64,000 bases of DNA from Flavobacteriaceae bacterium (GTDB lineage Bacteria; Bacteroidota; Bacteroidia; Flavobacteriales; Flavobacteriaceae), in contig JAENXC010000018.1 of assembly GCA_016649715.1 (NCBI GenBank), positions 1 to 64,000 on the forward strand. Direction: 5' to 3'. The notes beneath the pieces are model-generated. The model did not search any database. It was not told where the DNA came from and worked only from the letters and a program-made list of their open reading frames with translations. This document shows, in pieces, positions 1 to 8,000 of the stretch (the first letter of the stretch is position 1; the number at the start of each line of letters is the position of its first letter). Both the position numbers and the translations under genes were made by a program.

Positions 1-30
1 ACCGGATTGACCTCAAAGGAGAATCATTAA
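1..30 (+). CDS. 3' end of an upstream gene (partial)
   Basis: The first frame reads nine codons (TGLTSKENH) and then TAA at 28-30, about 60 nt before the Argonaute start. This fits the tail of an upstream co-directional gene cut by the window edge. Short Argonautes usually have an effector-APAZ partner gene immediately upstream, so this position is where such a partner would end. Ten codons cannot identify it, and the frame could also be open by chance. Confidence 0.25.
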   Translation, partial: TGLTSKENH

Positions 31-91
31 GAAAAGGAGCTTTAAAGAACGAATAACATTAATTTTTTATATAATTGCAGTATCTTTCAAA

Positions 92-1798
92 GTGGCACTG
101 TTTGACCGAAACAGGTGGCACCATCACTCCGAAATAGCCAACGGTAAATCAAAAGTTTTAAACAAGTCCGTTAAAGATATTGACGAAACAGAATTTATCA
201 GGCGCTGTGTTTACGGACAGAAAACCTTCAATTATCAAATGAAAATCGATTCAGAAGAAAAAGAAGCGTTCTATAATAGCATTGAATTTGACAAAACCTT
301 CCCTCTTTTCAACTTAAATCTCGCCAGAGCCTTAGATATCCCTATTCAAACTCCTGAAAGAGAACTCAACAAATATCAAACGTACGTAGGGCTCATCAAT
401 CTATTTGCCAACAAATATCTATTTACCGAAGATTTCAAAGCAATTTTCCCTTTCACAAAAGATGAGTTTATCGATGTTCCTGGCAATCGCATCAATCACA
501 TCAATCCAGATGTAGGTTTATTGGAATTTGGTAAGGATCAGAACGGCAATAAGAACACCCACCTAGTGCCTAAATTGGCGATGAATATGTTTAAACCATA
601 CAGACGCCCCAAAAACCAGAACATTAAATTCATCTTTATATATCATACAACCCATAAAGAAGCCATCAGAAGCTTTTATGATAATTTAAAATATGGCGTT
701 ACGGCAGATAAGAAATATTTCAAAGGAATAGAAGATTATGTAAACATAACCGCCGCAACCGCCCCAGAACATTTTATCGAATTTACAGATGAAAGCAATC
801 CCGTACCTCAAATCATCCAAGAGCTGGAAAAACTAAATTTTGACCACGAAAATGTCAAATATGCCGCTTTTTATTTAAGCCCTTTCGACAGACATACCCC
901 AAATCCCGAAGACAGAGAAGTTTACATTCAAATCAAAGAACTTTTCCTAAACGAAGGCATAGTTACCCAAGTAGTGGACTACAATAAAATGGTCGCAAAC
1001 ATTGAAAACCAATACAACTTTCAGTTTTCGCTTCAAAATATGGCCCTGGCCATTCACGCCAAGCTAGGCGGCGCACCGTGGAAATTGGCCGTAACCGATA
1101 AAAAGGAATTGGTAATTGGTGTAGGCGCCTATACCAACCAAGGAGAAAACCGACGTTATGTTGCTAGCGCGTTTAGTTTTCAAAACAATGGCCTCTTCAG
1201 GAACTTCGAATATTTCGCCCAAAACCAAACAGAAGAATTAGCAGGAAGTATCTGTAATGCAATCAGAGATTTCACCTCCGTAGCTCAAGCCGATAAAGTC
1301 GTCATTCACTTTTATAAAGAAATGCGATATGAAGAATTAAAACCGATAATGGATGGAATGCACAAAATGGAATTAAAAGTTCCCTTATACATTCTTAACA
1401 TCAATAAAACCGAAACAAGAGACCTCATAGCATACGACCTCAATTGGGATAAAAAGCTGATGCCAATAAGTGGCACCTACATTCGGGTTGACCATAATGA
1501 ATTTTTACTGTTAAATAATGCCCGATATCCAAATTCAAATAAATACTCAGACACCGAGGGCTACCCCTTCCCCATCAAAATCAAAATAAGCAGTCCCAAC
1601 AAAGACGCCTTTGATGATGCCAACGTAGTGCTTGAGCTACTAACCCAAGTATATCAATTCAGCCGACTATACTGGAAATCCCTCAGACAACAAAACGTCC
1701 CCATCACCATCAAATACCCCGAAATGGTCGCACAAATCGCCCCCCGCTTCAAATCCACCATCCCCGATCACGCAAAAGACAAATTATGGTTCCTATAA
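92..1798 (+). CDS. Prokaryotic Argonaute (MID-PIWI), predicted catalytically inactive
   Basis: The C-terminal half has the PIWI signature of prokaryotic Argonautes: NMALAIHAKLGGAPWK near residues 315-330, the core strand VIGVGAY near 340, VVIHFYKEM near 405, the SLRQQNVPITIKYPE segment, and a C-terminal DKLWFL tail of the type that closes the guide 5'-end pocket. The MID region begins around KFIFIYHTTHKEAI (about residue 185), preceded by a linker-like NPDVGLLEFG. At 568 aa it is longer than short Argonautes (about 450-500) and shorter than full long ones. Catalytic Asp positions appear replaced: Gly in VIGVG, where active enzymes have GxD, and Phe-Tyr after VVIH, where active enzymes have RD. 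It is therefore probably a guide-binding sensor. No in-frame ATG lies upstream after the stop at 8-10, so GTG at 92 is the best start, but the true N-terminus is uncertain. It overlaps the next gene by 13 nt. Confidence 0.85.
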   Translation: MALFDRNRWHHHSEIANGKSKVLNKSVKDIDETEFIRRCVYGQKTFNYQMKIDSEEKEAFYNSIEFDKTFPLFNLNLARALDIPIQTPERELNKYQTYVGLINLFANKYLFTEDFKAIFPFTKDEFIDVPGNRINHINPDVGLLEFGKDQNGNKNTHLVPKLAMNMFKPYRRPKNQNIKFIFIYHTTHKEAIRSFYDNLKYGVTADKKYFKGIEDYVNITAATAPEHFIEFTDESNPVPQIIQELEKLNFDHENVKYAAFYLSPFDRHTPNPEDREVYIQIKELFLNEGIVTQVVDYNKMVANIENQYNFQFSLQNMALAIHAKLGGAPWKLAVTDKKELVIGVGAYTNQGENRRYVASAFSFQNNGLFRNFEYFAQNQTEELAGSICNAIRDFTSVAQADKVVIHFYKEMRYEELKPIMDGMHKMELKVPLYILNINKTETRDLIAYDLNWDKKLMPISGTYIRVDHNEFLLLNNARYPNSNKYSDTEGYPFPIKIKISSPNKDAFDDANVVLELLTQVYQFSRLYWKSLRQQNVPITIKYPEMVAQIAPRFKSTIPDHAKDKLWFL

Positions 1799-4700
1799 AA
1801 GAAATTGAATACAATGCTCAAAAGTATGTAAGCTGGAACAAAGCTTGGTTAAAGCATTTTTTTAATGAAGACAGCATAGGTAAAGAAGTTATTTTATATG
1901 CTGACCCAGACCTTATTTCTTCTATAGGGAACGATAATAATTTAGGAAACTATAAAGATTTTCTAAAAGTTATTATAGTCAATTATTTATACCGATTAGG
2001 AATTTACGATAGAATTACAAATAAATCATATAGATATGTTGAGACAAACAGGCAGATAAAGAAAATAATTACAGAATTTCCAAATACGCTTAACAATCCT
2101 AATTCCAAATTAGACCTCGCTTTTTTCAACTATATCGTTTTTTACATTAGTATTTATGTTGATAATCAGAAGTCATCATTTTACGATGAATTAAACGAAA
2201 CCATTTCTAAATACCTGCCAACGGAAAAAAAGACACAATCACTATCAGAATTAGACAAATTATTTGATACAATCGAAAATTGGTCTTTACTCAAAGGTTT
2301 AGGTTTGTTTAGAGCAAGACGTATTGGTAATTTGAACTACGTTGGCTTGTTAAACTATCAAGTAGTATTAAAACCAGAATTAAACAGGCTATTTGAAGAA
2401 TTACTTTACAAATACAACATAACAATTGATGACAATGCCATATATGCAGAGCTAGCAAATAAATTACTACGGTATGTAGATAATCCTTCTTTAAGAAATA
2501 AGCTAATTGAGGCCATTAAATCCCCCGTTTATTCTGAATGGTTTTTAAATAGAGCTCTAAGTTTCAATCATCTAGAATATGGTAAATCTAAAATAGGAAG
2601 CAATATTGTTGTTACCCGAAGAGGAATAATGTCATTCAAAATAAGACAGGAGGATAAATTTTTAATTCTAGTATCAGACACTCTATTAAGGGAAAATGAA
2701 ATTCCAATTGGATTTTCACTCTCACAATCTGGTATTGATTCTCAAGGGTTCTATTCAAAACCCATCAATCTCTTAGGAGAGGAAAAAGTTCATTTTAAAG
2801 ATTATAAACTTACTACTGAGGATAATACATTAACACTGGAAACCGCCAAGATTAATGATGTGAATTTTTTTGTAAAAACAGCTAATGGATATTTACTCAC
2901 GCTATTGCCACAACCAAATTATGATCTTTTGGTTGTTGTTAGAAAAAACCCTCAGACACTAAAACATTGGGAAATGTGGTCTAAAAATCCTAACAATATT
3001 CGAGAAAGCCAAATAATTGAAAGCCAGGATATCTTATTAAGCCTTTTTGGAAATAATTATGTGTTCTATTCAGCATTTAACATTCAGAAGCCATATTATA
3101 AGAATGAAGAAGATATTATTTACGAAATTAATACCCAACCGGACCTTAATCTTAGTAAACTTGGAGGTTTAAAAATTAATAAAAACACTTATTTAGACAT
3201 TGGCTTACCATACTTCAGGTTAGATAATCTCGATATTCTAAGTGAAGATATCACGGTAAAAGTTTACCGTAACAATGCAAAAGACATAGATATTGAAATA
3301 GATATATCTGAAAACATAATTAGATTATTTATAAATAATGAAGTTGTAATTAGCGAGCCATCTTTAGTAATTGTAAAATTCAGTTATAAGAATTTAGAAA
3401 AATCGTTTGATTTTATAATTGTCGGTTCTAAGTTAAAACCTATATCTCAAAACAATTTATTTAAGTACAACACCTGGGGTGAAAAGTCTTCTGATAGTGC
3501 CTCTAAGTATTTACAAGGCAACAATATAATAAATGGGACCAACATTTTATCAAATACCAGTAGGCACATCCTAGCTGGATTAGTTGAGGACACTTCATAT
3601 GATGACAACTATTTTATTTATCTTCTTGCGGGTCTTGATTCCTTAATCGAGGATGATTATTTGAGAAGAAAACATATTAATAAAGCCATTGATGCTTCAT
3701 TAATTTACCTAGAAAGTAAAGGTTATCAAATAGCAGATGAAAAATATTCCCGCACAAATTTAATCAGTAACCTCTGCGCGTTAGGGTTTCTAAACAAATT
3801 GACAGATGAGAACGATGGAATAAAATATCAACTACTACCACCTGCTCTAATCAAAATAGAAAAGTCTTTTAGTGTGGGGTCTAGGCAGGTGTATCAACTT
3901 ATCGGTGTACGATCTAAATACCTGATTCAGCGATTAGTTGAGTTTTGTGATCTAGAGAATATACAAATCCGTTATAAAAGATATAATATTCAAGAAAACA
4001 ACTCACTCGAAAAAGCTTTACTGCCTGAGATTATATATTTGGATGTCGGTGGAAAATTAAATAGAGTTAAAGTTTTTTTTGATGAGCAGTTTACAATCGA
4101 TATCCACGTAGAAAATGAAATTCATTTGGGAGATTCGTTATGCAATTTTATTACTTCCACAGCTGAATATGAATCCAAATATTTAGTAAATAGAATTCCT
4201 TTAGGTAATCAACCATTTGAGGATTTCGTTTCACTTCTATTTCCAAGAATTGTTACAAGTTCTGAACTATATCAATCAAAAGGACAAGTATTTAAAAAGA
4301 GGTTTTTGGAGAAAAACCAAAACGAATATTATGAAATTAAACAACTTTCTTGGGCAAGATTATTTGTTGCAAAAGAAAAGAATCTTCCCGTGTTATTAAT
4401 GAAAAAACAGTATGAAGCCGGTTCGTACAAACTTTCTCCAAATACCTATATTCCTTCAAAGTACAGGCTACCCGAAATAGTTTACAGGGCTTTTTGTAGT
4501 ATAAATCACGGGATTCCAAAAACGATAAAAATATTTATCAAGAATGCCAAGGGTCTTTTTAATGTGGAAGATCAATCATTTATGCATTTTGATTATTACA
4601 AATTTTCAGATAAAATAAACCGAAGGGAGAATATTATTAGAATCATTACTGGAATTCCAGATGTCAATTCCAGTCACGTTATCTACACTAAGGAACTAAA

Positions 4701-5043
4701 TAAAAGTATGAAATTTGTTACGTGTTCTCTTTTCAGCAGTATTAAAAGTGCAGTTTTGATTTATGACGTAAAAGGAAATTGTACAGCTATTATATCTAAT
4801 TATAAAGAGCTATTTATAAATACAGCTAAGATTGACCAAAGAAATTTACCAACAAAAAAGTGCCAGTTTGGGACGATAATATTTGATATTTTGAAAATTG
4901 AAAATAACGACCTTTCCCTAAACCAAAAGATCAGCCTCTTATTAGATAATAATTTAATGGCATTCAACTACGAAACCCCTTCGAGGAATATAAAATTTGA
5001 TATTGTGAAGGAAGAAAAAATATTAATTAAGGAAATATGCTAA
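1786..5043 (+). CDS. druH: DruH-like protein of a type III Druantia-type system
   Basis: This 1085-aa protein has no domain I can name from motifs. It is rich in Asn, Lys, Ile and Asp, appears soluble, and has no signal peptide or membrane segment. Its ATG lies inside the 3' end of the Argonaute gene (13-nt overlap), and its own end overlaps the helicase start by 7 nt, so all three are probably translationally coupled. The assignment rests on size and context: type III Druantia consists of DruH (about 1100 aa, unknown fold) followed by the giant helicase DruE, and the same order and lengths occur here. No residue-level homology to DruH could be tested by eye, so it could be an unrelated partner of the helicase. 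Confidence 0.55.
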   Translation: MVPIKEIEYNAQKYVSWNKAWLKHFFNEDSIGKEVILYADPDLISSIGNDNNLGNYKDFLKVIIVNYLYRLGIYDRITNKSYRYVETNRQIKKIITEFPNTLNNPNSKLDLAFFNYIVFYISIYVDNQKSSFYDELNETISKYLPTEKKTQSLSELDKLFDTIENWSLLKGLGLFRARRIGNLNYVGLLNYQVVLKPELNRLFEELLYKYNITIDDNAIYAELANKLLRYVDNPSLRNKLIEAIKSPVYSEWFLNRALSFNHLEYGKSKIGSNIVVTRRGIMSFKIRQEDKFLILVSDTLLRENEIPIGFSLSQSGIDSQGFYSKPINLLGEEKVHFKDYKLTTEDNTLTLETAKINDVNFFVKTANGYLLTLLPQPNYDLLVVVRKNPQTLKHWEMWSKNPNNIRESQIIESQDILLSLFGNNYVFYSAFNIQKPYYKNEEDIIYEINTQPDLNLSKLGGLKINKNTYLDIGLPYFRLDNLDILSEDITVKVYRNNAKDIDIEIDISENIIRLFINNEVVISEPSLVIVKFSYKNLEKSFDFIIVGSKLKPISQNNLFKYNTWGEKSSDSASKYLQGNNIINGTNILSNTSRHILAGLVEDTSYDDNYFIYLLAGLDSLIEDDYLRRKHINKAIDASLIYLESKGYQIADEKYSRTNLISNLCALGFLNKLTDENDGIKYQLLPPALIKIEKSFSVGSRQVYQLIGVRSKYLIQRLVEFCDLENIQIRYKRYNIQENNSLEKALLPEIIYLDVGGKLNRVKVFFDEQFTIDIHVENEIHLGDSLCNFITSTAEYESKYLVNRIPLGNQPFEDFVSLLFPRIVTSSELYQSKGQVFKKRFLEKNQNEYYEIKQLSWARLFVAKEKNLPVLLMKKQYEAGSYKLSPNTYIPSKYRLPEIVYRAFCSINHGIPKTIKIFIKNAKGLFNVEDQSFMHFDYYKFSDKINRRENIIRIITGIPDVNSSHVIYTKELNKSMKFVTCSLFSSIKSAVLIYDVKGNCTAIISNYKELFINTAKIDQRNLPTKKCQFGTIIFDILKIENNDLSLNQKISLLLDNNLMAFNYETPSRNIKFDIVKEEKILIKEIC

Positions 5044-8000
5044 CCAATAATTACGAAAATTTATTAGGAATTGATCCAATCGGAGCATTCCAAAAAATTA
5101 AAGAAAACTATTTAAGGTATTTTAAAACAATGTACCGTTTTAATGACCCTGACTTGGATAAAAGGAAAAACGAGGAGTTATTAAAAAACTTTGCCTTATT
5201 CAGAGACCCTTATCTCGAATTGTTACCTGAATACAATACGACCAAAGTAAATGGGCAAACTATAAAATCAATTGAAGAAATATCTCAACTTATATTAGAA
5301 GGTTTTGATGATGATATCATAACAACTAAATCTTTCCTCAAAGATTTCATTATTCCTGGCTTAATGAACTATCCACCCTATCAACATCAGGTAGATATGC
5401 TCATTAAGGCATTTGTAGATAAACGAAATGTAGTTATAAATTCTGGTACTGGCTCAGGTAAAACCGAAGCATTTGTACTACCATTATTAGCATCGTTATA
5501 TAAAGAAGGTCGACAATGGAAAACTCCTCTATATGATTACTTAGATTGGTTTAATCAACAATCTGCTGAAAGTGGATATATGCCTATTCAAAGGAGTGGT
5601 GAAAACAGAAAAGCTGCAATTAGATCTCTTATCTTATATCCAATGAATGCATTGGTCGAAGATCAAATGACGCGACTTAGAAAAACATTAGATAGTGATG
5701 AGGTTCGATCGCATTTTGATGATGAAGATGGGTTAAAAGGAAATAGAATTTATTTCGGACAGTATAATGGGAAAACCATTATATCTGGTAACTATCGCGG
5801 CAAAAACAAAACCAAACGCAATACTTGTTATAGAAAACTGCAAGAAATACGAAATCGAGCAAATGAGATCGAAAATTTTGTCCATAAAAATCCTAATAAA
5901 AAAGATGATGTAAGTTATATTTTACCACGACTGGCTGGAAATAGTAGAACCGCTGAAATGGTAACGCGGTGGGATATGCAAGAAACTCCTCCAGATATTC
6001 TAATTACCAACTTTTCAATGCTCAGTGTGATGCTAATGAGATCCATTGAGAGAAATATGTTTAAAAGCACGCAAGAATGGCTTAAAGAAGACCCTAATCA
6101 CGTTTTTCATTTAATAGTAGATGAACTTCACCTGTTTAGAGGAACCTCTGGAACAGAAATAGCTTATTTAATCAGAATGTTTTTAGATGCTATAGGTTTA
6201 AAGCCTACTATTCAAAAGAATAATAAAAGAGTTCCAAACCCCCAATTAAGAATTTTAGCCTCTAGTGCCTCCTTAGGTGATGCAGATAAAACACAAGAAT
6301 ATTTAGAACAGTTTTTCGGGGTTTATTTTGAAGATAGCAGTCAAACAGCTTTTGAAATTCAAACAGGGGATGATTATGTGCCTATTTTAAAGAACCAACT
6401 CAACTTTAAACCTTTCGAAATTGTTACACCAAAGTATATTGAATTACAGGCAGATGAAAAAATAGCAATTCAGAAGGAACTATCTACAGCTTTGGGTGTT
6501 AAGAGTATTGAAGAATACTTTATCAAAAATGCTGATAGCATTTTTGCACAGTTCATTAATGCATTTAAAAATTTAGACGGCAGAGTCACTCCTATCTCGA
6601 TTAAGGAGTTATCTAAAAGAATTTTTAATGATAATGATGCGGCATTACGAGGTTTTTTTATCATAAGGGCCTCAGAAGAAATTAATGGTTTAAATAACCT
6701 TAAACTCCCAAGAATAAGATTTCATCAATTTTACAAATATATTGAAGGCTTATGGCCGGAAATAATGCCCCAAAAAGAGGGAGAACCTCAAAATCCATTT
6801 GGTGAGTTAATGTACATGCCCGTTACCGCCAAAAATTCGGAGGATGGTATGATTCATAAAGTTTTAGAAACCCTAAGGTGTGAAAAATGTGCATCTCCTT
6901 TTATTGGTGGAAATAAAAAAGTGGATACTCTTCAAAATGGAATTCAAAAATGGAATTTGTCTCTAAATAGTCCCAACTTGGATAAAATACCTAATCACAG
7001 TGCTACACCATTAGTTCAAAATAAATGGTATCACGAATACGCAATTTTTTGGCCTTGTGAGAATAACGAAGATGAGTTTAAATTAATGACTACCGATAAT
7101 AATGGTCAGCGTTTTAGAGATGATTTTCCTCAAACTAACCAAAATAACAGAAAAACTTTTGGGCATACCGGAGTAAGGGGAAATTGGCGAAAATCCTTTT
7201 TGAACGCATATACGGGAGAAGTATTTTTTGATAACCCCAACAATAACGAAACACTTATTAAGGGATATACTTTTGTTTTAACTAGAAATAATAACAGAAA
7301 TCGAGATCAAATTATCGATTTTGATGATAAGTTTAGTGAAATAGTCCCATTACAAGCATTGCCGCACATCTGTCCTTCCTGCTCTGCCGATTATTCGCTA
7401 AGAGTATATACCAAATCGTCAATTAGAAGTTTCAGAACTGGTATTGCTCGGAGTAACCAGGTCCTGAGTAAAGAATTAATTTATCAGTTAGACAGCCAAA
7501 ATCCAAAACTCGTTGGTTTTTCTGATAGCAGAGAAGATGCTGCCAGTCAGGCTTTTGGCATTGAAAAAGAACATTTTAGAGATGTAGTTAGAGTATTGTT
7601 TTTACAATGTTTGGAAGAATTAAGCAAACCAAATCCAAAGATTGCCGAATTAATCGAAGATGTAAAAACCAAAGGCACAGAAGTATTTAAAAAATTACAC
7701 GAATATACTCCCTATATCGACAATGCTGCTGAAATCATTGGACATATATTAGTTAATAATGAGGTGGAGATAAATAAATTATTAAAACCCGAAACTACTA
7801 TTAATGTTGAAAGTTTAGTTGAAACTCAAAATAATCAATTAAATGGCCCATTAATTAAAAAGTTATTGGAACTAGGCATAAACCCCAATGGGGTAGGTTA
7901 TGATAATGAATTAGTAAAAGGTCACCATTGGAGTAATTTTTATGATTTTGAGAAAGGGAATATAGCTGATATATCCACCATCAGAAATAGAATAAAGGAT

